This document shows, one piece after another, positions 1 to 7,073 of a stretch of DNA of 64,000 bases. Source of the stretch: Bradyrhizobium erythrophlei. GTDB taxonomy: Bacteria; Pseudomonadota; Alphaproteobacteria; Rhizobiales; Xanthobacteraceae. The notes under the pieces were generated by a model. That model had not been told where the DNA came from. It saw only the letters and a program-made list of their open reading frames with translations, and did not search any database. The stretch covers positions 3,505,001-3,569,000 of the forward strand of contig NZ_LT670818.1 in NCBI RefSeq assembly GCF_900129505.1. The letters run 5' to 3'. The stretch's first letter is position 1; every line of letters begins with the position of its first letter. The translations under genes and the position numbers were made by a program.

Positions 1-193
1 CATTCCAGCCGACGGTACGGCAGGCCTCGCGCGCCCGCTCCGGGTCGAGATCGACGATCACGGGCACTTCCAGCCCCGGCGTATGCGGCACTTGCGACAG
101 GAACATCGAGCCGAATTTTCCGGCGCCGATCAGTGCGACACGGACGGGCTTGCCGGCGGCGGCACGGGCGTTGAGCAGGTGATGCAGGTTCAT
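1..193 (-). CDS. NAD(P)-binding oxidoreductase, N-terminal fragment (runs off left edge)
   Basis: Only the first 64 codons are inside the window. The start is an ATG at 193. The protein begins MNLHHLLNARAAAGKP and then shows a beta strand followed by the dinucleotide-binding loop GAGKFG at about residues 23-28, and a second strand VPVIVDLD ending in the acidic residues expected to hold the ribose of NAD(P). This arrangement is that of the homoserine-dehydrogenase-like or Gfo/Idh/MocA-like oxidoreductases, and the N-terminus resembles the group that carries a C-terminal SAF domain. The rest of the gene, including the catalytic part, is outside the window, so the substrate cannot be given. Confidence 0.6.
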   Translation of the reverse strand, partial: MNLHHLLNARAAAGKPVRVALIGAGKFGSMFLSQVPHTPGLEVPVIVDLDPERAREACRTVGWN

Positions 194-211
194 GGAGGGG
201 ATCCGATTTCA

Positions 212-301
212 GTCATTCCAGGACACGCGTCTTCGCGTGGACCCTGGAGACAATGCGCGCGAGATTCCGGGTTCGCGTCTTCGGCGCACCCCGGTATGAC
301 G
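212..301. repeat. intergenic palindromic repeat element
   Basis: A short non-coding element sits between two minus-strand genes. Its ends are inverted (GTCATTCC at 212-219 and GGTATGAC at 293-300) and it holds an internal hairpin with arms CACGCG and CGCGTG around 224-239. Such elements, opening with GTCATTCC and closing with a GGxATGAC end, are scattered in Bradyrhizobium-type genomes. No gene is visible in it. Confidence 0.55.
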
Positions 302-312
302 GTGCAAAATTT

Positions 313-1113
313 CTATTCCGCGGCCTGCCGCTGTGCCCGCGCCAGCCGCAGCAGCGCGTCATCGTCCACGGTCTGGATCGGCGTGAAGTCGCGATGGGCG
401 ATATATTCCGGCCTCGTCGGCGTGCGGATGTAGTTGGAAACCGCGTTGAGCGTCAGATAGACGATCTTGCGCGGGTAGGGCGTTATGTTGCCCGCCGAGC
501 CGTGCACCAGATTGCCGTGGAACATCAGCATGCCGCCGGCCTTGCCGGTGGGGGCAACGATGCCGCCTTCCTTCACCAGGCGCGTCACGGTTTCCTCGTC
601 CAGCGTCCACAGCGGGTAGGAGGTGGTCTGAAGGTCGTGCGAAGCCTTGAGGTCGCCAGCGTGCTGGCTTCTCGGCACCAGCATCAGGGGGCCGTTGATC
701 GGCATCACCTCGTCGAGAAAGATCGCGATGTTCATCGCGCGCGGCTCTGGCATGCCGTCGTCGCGCCTCCAGGTGCCGTAATCCTGGTGCCACTGCCAGA
801 CGTCGCCGGTGAAGGCGGATTTGGCGTTGATCTTGTACTGGTGCATGTAGACCTTCTCGCCGAAGATCTGCTCCACCGGATCGATCATGCGCGGATGCGC
901 GCCGAGCAGGCCGAACGCCTCGTTGTAGAGATGGGCCGCAAAGGCGGTACGCGGCGCGCCGCTCTTCTCGCGCCACACTTCGGGGCGCTGGGTGTCGTAG
1001 ATGCCCTCCGCCTCGCGCGCCAACAGGTCCACTTCTTCGCGGGCAAACAGTTCCGGCAGGAACAGCCAGCCCTCGCGGTTGAAATCGTCGATCTGCTGCT
1101 GGGTCAGCTTCAT
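313..1113 (-). CDS. phytanoyl-CoA dioxygenase family protein, EctD-like
   Basis: A 266-residue Fe(II)/2-oxoglutarate-dependent dioxygenase, full length for the PhyH family. The iron ligands are the HxD pair H109 and D111 and a distal His near H204 in LVHGSAGN. The surrounding sequence is close to ectoine hydroxylase: WHQDYGTW followed by DGMP, then NGPLMLVP, then GIVAPTGKAG and GNITPYPR. The EctD signature normally reads WHSDFETWHxEDGMP, so several substrate-facing positions differ here. No ectoine synthesis genes are in the window, so the substrate is probably something else. The start at 1113 has a strong ribosome site (AAGGAGGA about 8 bases upstream). Confidence 0.85.
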   Translation of the reverse strand: MKLTQQQIDDFNREGWLFLPELFAREEVDLLAREAEGIYDTQRPEVWREKSGAPRTAFAAHLYNEAFGLLGAHPRMIDPVEQIFGEKVYMHQYKINAKSAFTGDVWQWHQDYGTWRRDDGMPEPRAMNIAIFLDEVMPINGPLMLVPRSQHAGDLKASHDLQTTSYPLWTLDEETVTRLVKEGGIVAPTGKAGGMLMFHGNLVHGSAGNITPYPRKIVYLTLNAVSNYIRTPTRPEYIAHRDFTPIQTVDDDALLRLARAQRQAAE

Positions 1114-1258
1114 GGCTAGTTCCTCCTTGCGTTTCAGGGACGGAGCCCGTTTATTTTCTTTGCGGAAAGATTAGCACCGGGGCCGCGGTTTACCAGCCCG
1201 GGCAGGGCTTAGCGCCATGACCCACGCGCCGTTCGGGCGCCAAAAAGGGAGAGCTCGA

Positions 1259-1684
1259 ATGGCAGCGAACGACCGGCCGGTGGTGACCCGGAAGGGCTTC
1301 GAGCACGGCAACACCGCTCAATCCGGCGGTCTGAAACTGATGACCGGCGTCGGCCCGCAGCATACGCCGGCGACCCGCATCTGGTTCGGCAAGGCCTCCA
1401 ACCCGCCCGGGTTCCGATCGCTGCCGCATCATCATGGCGAGGCCGAAACCGGCGCCTATCTGCTTTCCGGCCGCGCCCGCATCTATTTCGGCGCGAACTA
1501 TCAGGATTACGTCGAGATGTCGGAGGGCGATTTCATGTTCGTGCCGCCCTACATCCCGCATCTCGAGGCCAATATGAGCACGACCGAAGAATTGTGGTGG
1601 CTGGCCTGCCGCACGCCTGAAAATATCGTGGTCAACCTGCCCGACATCGACGACTCGCTGCTGGCGGGCTACCGGCGCGGGTAA
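1259..1684 (+). CDS. cupin-domain protein
   Basis: A 141-residue single-domain cupin. Motif 1 is seen as LPHHHGEAETGAYLLSGRARIYFG (first part with the metal-binding His cluster near residues 57-63) and motif 2 as GDFMFVPPYIPHLEANMS with its late His. The start at 1259 is preferred over an upstream ATG at 1217 because GGGAGAG lies just before it. Small cupins bind metals and act as isomerases, dioxygenases or sensors. The sequence alone does not choose between these. It is transcribed divergently from the EctD-like dioxygenase and convergently to the hydrolase that follows. Confidence 0.8.
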   Translation: MAANDRPVVTRKGFEHGNTAQSGGLKLMTGVGPQHTPATRIWFGKASNPPGFRSLPHHHGEAETGAYLLSGRARIYFGANYQDYVEMSEGDFMFVPPYIPHLEANMSTTEELWWLACRTPENIVVNLPDIDDSLLAGYRRG

Positions 1685-1722
1685 GAATTCTTTCGCCGGA
1701 ACGACGTGCTCGTTTGGTGGCC

Positions 1723-2532
1723 TTAGCTGTCCAAAAATTCCAGCACGGCTTTGCAGAATTCCTGTGGTGCTTGTTCGAACATCCAGTGGCCGCCGCCCGG
1801 AATCATCGCGGTCTTCGCGCCGGGGACATGCGGCGCCAGCGCGCGGTGCAAGGCGGCCAACGCGCCCGTGGTGTCGGCGCCGCCGATGAACAGGGTGGGC
1901 GTGCGGATCGCTTCCGCTTCGGCCCTTCGAAACGGCTGACGATTTTCGCCGACCTGTCCAATCAACGTGAAGGCATTGTCCCGCAGTTGCTGCTTTGCTG
2001 CAGCGGGTAGCCGTGCCCAGCCGCCGTCGCCCTCGATTCCATCGAAGAAGCCCTTCAGCCCACCGTCGATGTCGCCGTTCTTCACCTTCTCGGCTGAGAC
2101 GGCGATTCCCGCCGCGCGTTGCGAAGGACCGGGCGCCACGGTCGGGTCGAGCGATGAATCCAGTTCGCCGCCGGGTTCGGCCAGGATCAGCTTGCGCAGC
2201 AATTCCGGACGTTGCCCCGCGACGCGAAATGCGAGGTGTCCGCCACGCGAATGTCCCAACAAATCCACTTGTCCCAAACCGAGCTTCCCGATGAAGCCGA
2301 TAACGTCGCTGACATGCTGCGCCATCAGATAATCGCCGCCGACGCCGTCCCAGTGTTCCGGGAAAAAGCGCCGCAGGCTGAGCGAGATCACGCGGTGCTT
2401 GCTCGACAGCGGTCCGAGCACCACCGACCAGGTGCGGAAATCGCCGAGCGTGCCATGGATGCAGACCAGCGGCGGCCCCTTGCCGACCTCGACATAGGCC
2501 ATGTCGTATCCATTGACGCTTAAGGTCTGCAT
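1723..2532 (-). CDS. alpha/beta hydrolase (paralogue of the 4377-5189 gene)
   Basis: A 269-residue alpha/beta-hydrolase fold enzyme. The oxyanion loop is VCIHGTLGDFRTW near residues 23-35, the nucleophile elbow is GHSRGG with S95, and the catalytic His is in the GGGHWMFEQAP stretch near the C-terminus. The start at 2532 (MQTLSVNGYDM) was chosen over an upstream in-frame ATG at 2619 because it aligns exactly with the start of its paralogue at 5189 and leaves room for the promoter at 2613-2641. The two proteins share nearly every motif, so one arose by duplication. Family members are esterases, lactonases or C-C hydrolases; the substrate is unknown. It is divergent from the tautomerase genes. 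Confidence 0.88.
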   Translation of the reverse strand: MQTLSVNGYDMAYVEVGKGPPLVCIHGTLGDFRTWSVVLGPLSSKHRVISLSLRRFFPEHWDGVGGDYLMAQHVSDVIGFIGKLGLGQVDLLGHSRGGHLAFRVAGQRPELLRKLILAEPGGELDSSLDPTVAPGPSQRAAGIAVSAEKVKNGDIDGGLKGFFDGIEGDGGWARLPAAAKQQLRDNAFTLIGQVGENRQPFRRAEAEAIRTPTLFIGGADTTGALAALHRALAPHVPGAKTAMIPGGGHWMFEQAPQEFCKAVLEFLDS

Positions 2533-2612
2533 GGGGGCTTGCGGAGATCGGTGAAGGGTAGCGGATATCATTGCATGGAACGCGCCGCGTGCCCAGTTCG
2601 CAGTGCCCGTAC

Positions 2613-2641
2613 TTGACACCTAGCGTAACTAGGCATATTGT
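2613..2641 (+). promoter_or_regulatory. sigma70-type promoter with embedded palindrome
   Basis: TTGACA at 2613-2618 is followed after 17 bases by TATTGT at 2636-2641, a good housekeeping promoter for the tautomerase gene starting at 2675. The spacer contains the perfect inverted repeat CCTAG-CGTAA-CTAGG at 2619-2633, placed where a bound repressor would block RNA polymerase. A near copy of the palindrome lies over the promoter of the PadR gene at 3297-3311, which makes PadR the likely repressor of both. Confidence 0.6.
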
Positions 2642-2674
2642 AGCGAGGTATCGTTGACGGAGCAGGAGGCTCAC

Positions 2675-2869
2675 ATGCCGGTCGCCAAAGTCTATGTGCC
2701 AGAGGGCATTCTCACGCCGGATCAACGGCGCGAAATCATCAGGGGGATTCACGATGTCATCGTCGGGGTAGAAAAAAGGCCGGCGAATTCGCCGACCTAT
2801 GTGCTGATCACCGAGATTCCGGCAGGCGATTGGGGCGCGAGCGGCAATACCTATGTGCCTCCGACCTGA
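2675..2869 (+). CDS. 4-oxalocrotonate tautomerase-like protein
   Basis: A 64-residue protein of the tautomerase superfamily. The start at 2675 is preceded by AGGAGG and gives MPVAKVYVPEG, so that removal of Met exposes the catalytic N-terminal proline typical of this superfamily. The length matches 4-oxalocrotonate tautomerases, which act as hexamers or heterohexamers on enols and on some halogenated acids. The helix LTPDQRREIIRGIHDVIVGV and the C-terminal GNTYVPPT strand fit the fold. It is the first gene of a short plus-strand run with a Tat-exported relative and a PadR regulator. The real substrate is unknown. Confidence 0.82.
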   Translation: MPVAKVYVPEGILTPDQRREIIRGIHDVIVGVEKRPANSPTYVLITEIPAGDWGASGNTYVPPT

Positions 2870-2907
2870 CCGCCGACAACCATCCCGCATCACCGGAAAA
2901 CTGGACC

Positions 2908-3267
2908 ATGAACATGAAAAACAGGCCGAACAATCACGCAGATTCGCAGGAGGGTGCACGACTGAATCGCAGGGCCGTGCTCATGACGGCGGTGGTCGCC
3001 GCAGGTTCGGTGGCTGGCGTTTCGCCGGCTCTGACGGACAGCGCTCCAGCGGCAAACTATGGTGCGCCGCTGGTGGAGCTCCAGGTTCCGACTGGCGTAC
3101 TCACGCTGGAGCAGAAGGGGGCCATGATCAAGGGCATTACGGACGTTGTTCTCAACGCAATGAAGCAACCGCCGGACCCGGTGCGTAAATCGTTTGTGCA
3201 GATCATCGAAACCGCCGAAGGCGGATTCGGCGTCAATGGTCAGGTATTCGTGCCACGCGGCAAGTAG
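2908..3267 (+). CDS. Tat-signal tautomerase-like protein, exported
   Basis: A 119-residue protein with a twin-arginine signal (NRRAVLM at residues 20-26, then the hydrophobic stretch TAVVAAGSVAGV) followed by a domain that aligns along its length with the tautomerase encoded just upstream: APLVELQVPTGVLTLEQKG against PVAKVYVPEGILTPDQRRE, and GQVFVPRG against GNTYVPPT. The proline equivalent to the catalytic Pro1 is P54, internal to the precursor. For it to become N-terminal, cleavage would have to occur exactly between A53 and P54, which signal peptidase normally avoids. It may thus be a binding protein or may need extra trimming. The start at 2908 is chosen over 2830, which would overlap the preceding gene. 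Confidence 0.72.
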   Translation: MNMKNRPNNHADSQEGARLNRRAVLMTAVVAAGSVAGVSPALTDSAPAANYGAPLVELQVPTGVLTLEQKGAMIKGITDVVLNAMKQPPDPVRKSFVQIIETAEGGFGVNGQVFVPRGK

Positions 3268-3277
3268 CGAGCCCGAC

Positions 3278-3311
3278 TTGACCGGCCGGCCAAAAGCCTA
3301 GTAATACAAGG
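3278..3311 (+). promoter_or_regulatory. PadR autoregulatory promoter, probably leaderless
   Basis: TTGACC at 3278-3283 and TAATAC at 3302-3307 (18-base spacer) form a promoter whose start point would fall on or next to the ATG at 3313. No ribosome site precedes that ATG, so the transcript is probably leaderless. The motif CCTAG-TAATA-CAAGG at 3297-3311 covers the -10 box and is a one-mismatch copy of the palindrome at 2619-2633. Confidence 0.5.
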
Positions 3312-3312
3312 T

Positions 3313-3660
3313 ATGGAAGGCGAAATGCTCAAGGGGCACCTCGACATGATCGTGCTTGCCGCGTTGTCGGCGGCGGGCTCGGCCCATGGCTACGCGGTGA
3401 TCGAGGAGATCAGACGGCGCAGCGGTGGCGCGTTCGATCTGCCGGAGGGCACGATCTACCCTGCGCTGCATCGCCTTGAGCAGGCGGGCCTGCTCAAGAG
3501 CAACTGGATGACCGCGGACTCCGGGCGGCGCCGGCGGGTCTACACCCTGACCAAGACCGGCAGCCGTGCACTGGCCGAGCGGCGTGTGGTCTGGAAACAA
3601 TTTTCCGATGCCATTGGCGGTCTGCTTGGTGGAAACCGGCCACGCGAGAACCCGGCATGA
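3313..3660 (+). CDS. PadR family transcriptional regulator
   Basis: A 115-residue protein with the PadR winged helix: MLKGHLDMIVLAALS, the HGYAVIEEI helix, the PEGTIYPALHRLEQAGLL recognition segment at about residues 47-65, and the RRRRVYTLTKTG wing. PadR proteins repress nearby genes and release DNA on binding small molecules or by unknown cues. The stop overlaps the start of the next gene by four bases (ATGA), and PadR plus a HAAS-type membrane protein is a common pair. It probably represses its own promoter and that of the tautomerase genes through the shared CCTAG palindrome. Confidence 0.9.
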   Translation: MEGEMLKGHLDMIVLAALSAAGSAHGYAVIEEIRRRSGGAFDLPEGTIYPALHRLEQAGLLKSNWMTADSGRRRRVYTLTKTGSRALAERRVVWKQFSDAIGGLLGGNRPRENPA

Positions 3661-4349
3661 TCCAGGATTATCTCGACGGGCTTTCGCGCGAACTCGATTT
3701 TGATCGATCGCTGGCACGATGCGTGCGGCAGGAAGTCGAAGATCATCTCTGGGAAGCCGTCGCGGCGGATCCGGCGGGAAATCTGCTTGAGGCGCAGCGG
3801 CGCGCCGTCGCGAATTTCGGCGATGCGCGGGTCATCGCGGCCCAGTTCGCCGTGCTTTCCCTCGCAAGGCAGAGCAGAAGAGCCGGCGTCGCCGCAGTTC
3901 TCGTCGTCGCCGGCATTTTCATTGCCATGAAGGCCCGTGTCGCCTGGTATGCGGCGACGCAGTGGGCCATCAGCGACGACCTGAGGGCGGTCGGCGGGCT
4001 GGTGGGCATGGTCGACCGATATGCCTTCTTGCTGGCGGCCATCGTCGGGCTCGCCGGCTGGCTCTACATTCGCAGCCGCGAAATTCCTGCTGCGCTCCAT
4101 CCGGCGTATCGCCGGCAGCTTCACCGCTTTTTTGTGCTGTGCTGTACAGCCGCGGCCGCGCTGGCGGTTTCGGTCGTCAGCGATGCGGTGCTTACTGCGC
4201 TTAATCTGCGTGGAACCGAATTGTCCGCGGCGTCTGTGGTCCCGATCATCTCGATGACGATCGAGATCGCATGCGTCGGGATGCTGGTGTTCCACATCTA
4301 CGGTATCGCGCAGCGGGCGGCGTCCGCAGCGGCGCTGATGAAGACCTGA
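3657..4349 (+). CDS. HAAS-type membrane protein partnered with PadR
   Basis: A 230-residue protein. Residues 1-70 form a helical segment (MIQDYLDGLSRELDFDRSL, then RQEVEDHLWEAV, and AQRRAVANFGDARVIAAQFA) typical of the HAAS or permease-prefix domain that is found fused or adjacent to PadR regulators. It is followed by four hydrophobic segments near residues 75-95, 120-140, 158-182 and 195-218. Translation is coupled to padR by an ATGA overlap. Related pairs are thought to sense membrane state or pass a signal to the regulator, but the role here is not known. Confidence 0.7.
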   Translation: MIQDYLDGLSRELDFDRSLARCVRQEVEDHLWEAVAADPAGNLLEAQRRAVANFGDARVIAAQFAVLSLARQSRRAGVAAVLVVAGIFIAMKARVAWYAATQWAISDDLRAVGGLVGMVDRYAFLLAAIVGLAGWLYIRSREIPAALHPAYRRQLHRFFVLCCTAAAALAVSVVSDAVLTALNLRGTELSAASVVPIISMTIEIACVGMLVFHIYGIAQRAASAAALMKT

Positions 4350-4376
4350 CCAAGCCTGGGGTCGGCTGGCCGAAGA

Positions 4377-5189
4377 TTATTCTGCCAGGAATTCCAGCAC
4401 GATTTCGCAATATTTCTGCGGCGCCTGCTCGAACATCGGATGGGTGGCGCCCGGGATCATCGCGATCTGCGATCCCTTCACATGCTTGGCCAGCGTGTGC
4501 AGCACCTGCGGCAGCATGCCCTTGGTGTTGGCGCCGCCTATGAACAGCGTCGGGTTCTCGATCGCCTCGGCGTCCGTCCTGGAGAAGGGCGGGCGGTTAT
4601 CCCTGACCTGACCGATCAGGGTGTGGGCATTGTCGCGCAGCAATTGTTTTGGCGTCGCCGGCAGCCGGGCCCAGGCACCCGGGCCTTCCAGCGCCTCCAT
4701 GAAGAACTTCAGCCCGCCGTCGATGTCGCCTGCCGCGATCTTTTCGGCCGAGGCGGCGAAGCGGGCCGCGAGCGGGGAGGGCGCGCCGGGCTGTGCGCTG
4801 GGATCGAGTGTGGGGTCGAGTTCGCCGCCGGGTTCCGCCAGGATCAGCTTGCGCAACAGATCAGGCCGCCGCTGCGCGACGCGAAACGAAACATGCCCGC
4901 CGCGGGAATGACCCATCAGGTCCACCGGCCCGGCATTCAGCTTCTCGATGAAGTCGATCATGTCGGCGGTGTGCTGCGCGATCGAATAGCTGCCGTCGTG
5001 GCCGTCCCAATGTTCGGGAAAGAAGTGCCGCAAGGAAACCGCGAGCACCCGGTGCTTCCGCGTCAGCGGGCCGAGCACCGGCGACCAGATCCGGAAATCG
5101 CACAACGAGCCGTGCACGCACACCAGCGGCGGGCCGTGGCCGATATCGAGATAGGCCATGTCGTATCCGTTGACGTGAAGCGTTTGCAT
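4377..5189 (-). CDS. alpha/beta hydrolase (paralogue of the 1723-2532 gene)
   Basis: A 270-residue alpha/beta hydrolase starting MQTLHVNGYDMAYLDIG, with the oxyanion stretch VCVHGSLCDFRIW, nucleophile S95 in GHSRGG, and catalytic His in the GATHPMFEQAP stretch. It aligns without large gaps to the protein of 1723-2532, and both share RRFFPEHWDG/RHFFPEHWDG and LILAEPGGELD. The pair flanks the tautomerase-PadR block. The substrate is unknown. No cofactor or signal peptide is seen, so it should be cytoplasmic. Confidence 0.88.
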   Translation of the reverse strand: MQTLHVNGYDMAYLDIGHGPPLVCVHGSLCDFRIWSPVLGPLTRKHRVLAVSLRHFFPEHWDGHDGSYSIAQHTADMIDFIEKLNAGPVDLMGHSRGGHVSFRVAQRRPDLLRKLILAEPGGELDPTLDPSAQPGAPSPLAARFAASAEKIAAGDIDGGLKFFMEALEGPGAWARLPATPKQLLRDNAHTLIGQVRDNRPPFSRTDAEAIENPTLFIGGANTKGMLPQVLHTLAKHVKGSQIAMIPGATHPMFEQAPQKYCEIVLEFLAE

Positions 5190-5240
5190 GGGGGCTCGGA
5201 AAGGTTGGGGATCAGGGCAGGTCGGAGCTACATACGCTGG

Positions 5241-5336
5241 ACGTCATACGCGGGCTTGACCCGCGTATCCATCTCACTTCGCGGGAACTGGCTTTTTCAG
5301 AGAGGAGGGATCACCGGGTCAAGCCCGGTGATGACG
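5241..5336. repeat. intergenic repeat with two perfect hairpins
   Basis: Two hairpins, ATACGCGGG-cttga-CCCGCGTAT at 5246-5268 and TCACCGGG-tcaag-CCCGGTGA at 5311-5331, bracket about 40 bases. The loops cttga and tcaag are reverse complements of one another, so the two ends also form a larger inverted structure. The outer ends read ACGTCAT and ATGACG. This is a typical high-copy intergenic element of Bradyrhizobium-type genomes and holds no gene. Confidence 0.65.
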
Positions 5337-5472
5337 AATTGTGGGTTTCATTCCCCTGCTTTTCCCTGGATAGCCCAAATTTCCCTCGGAAACCGGGTGG
5401 ATCGCAACTATTTCCAAGCCTAGATTCAGGGCCAGCATCAAGCTCAGACATGGGGCAGATTTGGAGCCAGCC

Positions 5473-6015
5473 ATGACAGATCAACATTTTGCAATCTTCG
5501 ACACCGCGATCGGGCGCTGCGGCATCGCTTGGGGCCCGCGCGGCATCAATGCGGTGCAACTGCCGATGGGGACCGAGGACAAGACCCGCGCCCGCATCCG
5601 CCAGCGCTATGGCGACATCGCGGAAGCGCTGCCGTCGGCGGAAGTGCAGCACGCGATCGACGGGATCGTCGAGCTGCTTTCCGGCAAGCCGAACGATCTG
5701 TCGGACGTCGTGCTCGATCTCGACGGGGTGCCGGAGTTCCATCGTGGCGTCTACGATATCGCGCGCAGCATTCCGCCCGGCAAGACCATGACCTATGGCG
5801 ACATCGCCAAGCGGCTCGGCGGCGTCGAACTGTCGCGCGATGTCGGCCAGGCGCTCGGGCGAAATCCCTGTCCGGTCGTGGTGCCCTGCCACCGCGTGCT
5901 TGCCGCCGGCGGCAAGCCCGGCGGCTTCTCCGCCAATGGCGGCGTCACGACGAAATTGAAGATGCTCGCGATCGAGGGCGCGGTGGTCAATCACACGCCG
6001 AACCTGTTCGATTGA
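5473..6015 (+). CDS. ogt: methylated-DNA--protein-cysteine S-methyltransferase
   Basis: A 180-residue suicide DNA-repair protein that moves the alkyl group from O6-alkylguanine to its own cysteine. The active-site motif PCHRV carries C139, preceded by NPCPVVV and followed by GGFSANGG, as in the Ogt/MGMT family. The helix-turn-helix part GKTMTYGDIAKRLGG, with the R of GQALGRNP, provides the arginine finger and DNA binding. The ATG at 5473 is used because GGAG lies at 5463-5466. An N-terminal Ada-like domain is absent. It stands alone between repeat elements. Confidence 0.93.
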   Translation: MTDQHFAIFDTAIGRCGIAWGPRGINAVQLPMGTEDKTRARIRQRYGDIAEALPSAEVQHAIDGIVELLSGKPNDLSDVVLDLDGVPEFHRGVYDIARSIPPGKTMTYGDIAKRLGGVELSRDVGQALGRNPCPVVVPCHRVLAAGGKPGGFSANGGVTTKLKMLAIEGAVVNHTPNLFD

Positions 6016-6020
6016 GATAC

Positions 6021-6171
6021 TTCTCCCTCTCCCCGTTCTTTGCGGGGAGAGGGTTGGGGTGAGGGGCTGCCTCAACGAGTCGACTCGCGGTGAGTCCCCC
6101 TCACCCGCCCGACTTCGCTGCGCTTCGCCGGGCGACCTCTCCCCGCAAGCGGGGCGAGGTGAAGCAATGCG
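6021..6171. repeat. intergenic repeat, probable bidirectional terminator
   Basis: The element between convergent genes contains CCTCTCCCC at 6026-6034 pairing with GGGGAGAGG at 6044-6052, and a second copy of the same kind of stem near 6136-6158 (CTCTCCCC, CAAG, GGGG). It belongs to the CTCTCCCC/GGGGAGAG repeat class that is frequent in rhizobia. Its position between two facing genes suggests it helps end transcription from both sides. Confidence 0.55.
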
Positions 6172-6187
6172 CCACCAGGCCGGCTAG

Positions 6188-7057
6188 CTAAATCGCCTCG
6201 CAGGAAAACCCGTTGCCCAAGCGCCGGATTTTTCCCGTCGAGGGTGAGGGGAAATGCGCGGTGCAGCAAAGCGTGTCGGTGTCGCAATAGCGCTCCAGGA
6301 AATCCCGCCGGGTTGCCGCGGCCTGGCCCTGATCGACGTCGAATTTCGCCGACAGTTCCGGATAGCGCGTCTGCAGCGGCGAGTGCATGAGGTCGCCGCT
6401 CGCGACCGCGACATCCTTGCCCCGGCCGAACGTGAAGGCGACATGTCCGGGCGTATGGCCGGGTGTCGGCAGGATGCGGGCGTGGTCGCCGATCGCAAAA
6501 TCGTCGCGCACGATCTCGGCCCGCCTGGCCTCGACCACCGGCAGCACGCTGTCGGCGAAGGGCGGCACTTCCGCTTTCGCGTTCTGCTCGGTCCAGTAAT
6601 CGAATTCGCTTTTCGCGAAAACGTAGCGCGCGTTCGGAAAGGTCGGCACCCAGCGGCCGTCGACCAGCCGCGTGTTCCAGCCGACGTGGTCAACATGCAG
6701 ATGCGTGCACATCACATAGTCGATGTCGCCGACCGAAAAACCCGCCGCCGCTAGCGCGCGCATATAAGTATCGTCGGTCTTCATGTTCCATTTCGGGCGC
6801 ACCGGGCGCGGCTTGTCGTTGCCGATGCAGCTGTCGACCAGAATGGTGTGGTGCGGCGTCTTCACGATGTAGGACTGGAAACACAGGATCAGCACATCGC
6901 TGTCGTCGATCGCCCTGGCCTGGCGCATCCACGCCCGGTTTTCTGCCAAAAGCTCCGCCGTCAGGCCGGGCAGCATGTCGAGCGCCGGCAGGAAGGTGGT
7001 TTCCTGCTCGATGAGGCGATGGATGGTGAGATCGCCGAGCGTGAACTTGAGACTCAT
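6188..7057 (-). CDS. MBL-fold metallohydrolase (lactonase-like)
   Basis: A 289-residue metallo-beta-lactamase-fold enzyme. The metal motif THLHVDHVGWNTRLVDG near residues 121-136 gives HxHxDH, and TPGHTPGHV near residue 197 supplies the next His. The layout matches the N-acyl-homoserine-lactonase-like MBL hydrolases. AGGAGA precedes the start at 7057. It is the last of four minus-strand genes (a second MBL protein, FAH hydrolase, GST, this gene) with 16 bases between it and the GST. The two MBL proteins share the LHVDHVGWN block and the WVPTF-NARYVF stretch, so they are paralogues. The substrate is unknown. Confidence 0.88.
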   Translation of the reverse strand: MSLKFTLGDLTIHRLIEQETTFLPALDMLPGLTAELLAENRAWMRQARAIDDSDVLILCFQSYIVKTPHHTILVDSCIGNDKPRPVRPKWNMKTDDTYMRALAAAGFSVGDIDYVMCTHLHVDHVGWNTRLVDGRWVPTFPNARYVFAKSEFDYWTEQNAKAEVPPFADSVLPVVEARRAEIVRDDFAIGDHARILPTPGHTPGHVAFTFGRGKDVAVASGDLMHSPLQTRYPELSAKFDVDQGQAAATRRDFLERYCDTDTLCCTAHFPSPSTGKIRRLGNGFSCEAI

Positions 7058-7073
7058 GGCTGTCTCCTGACGT

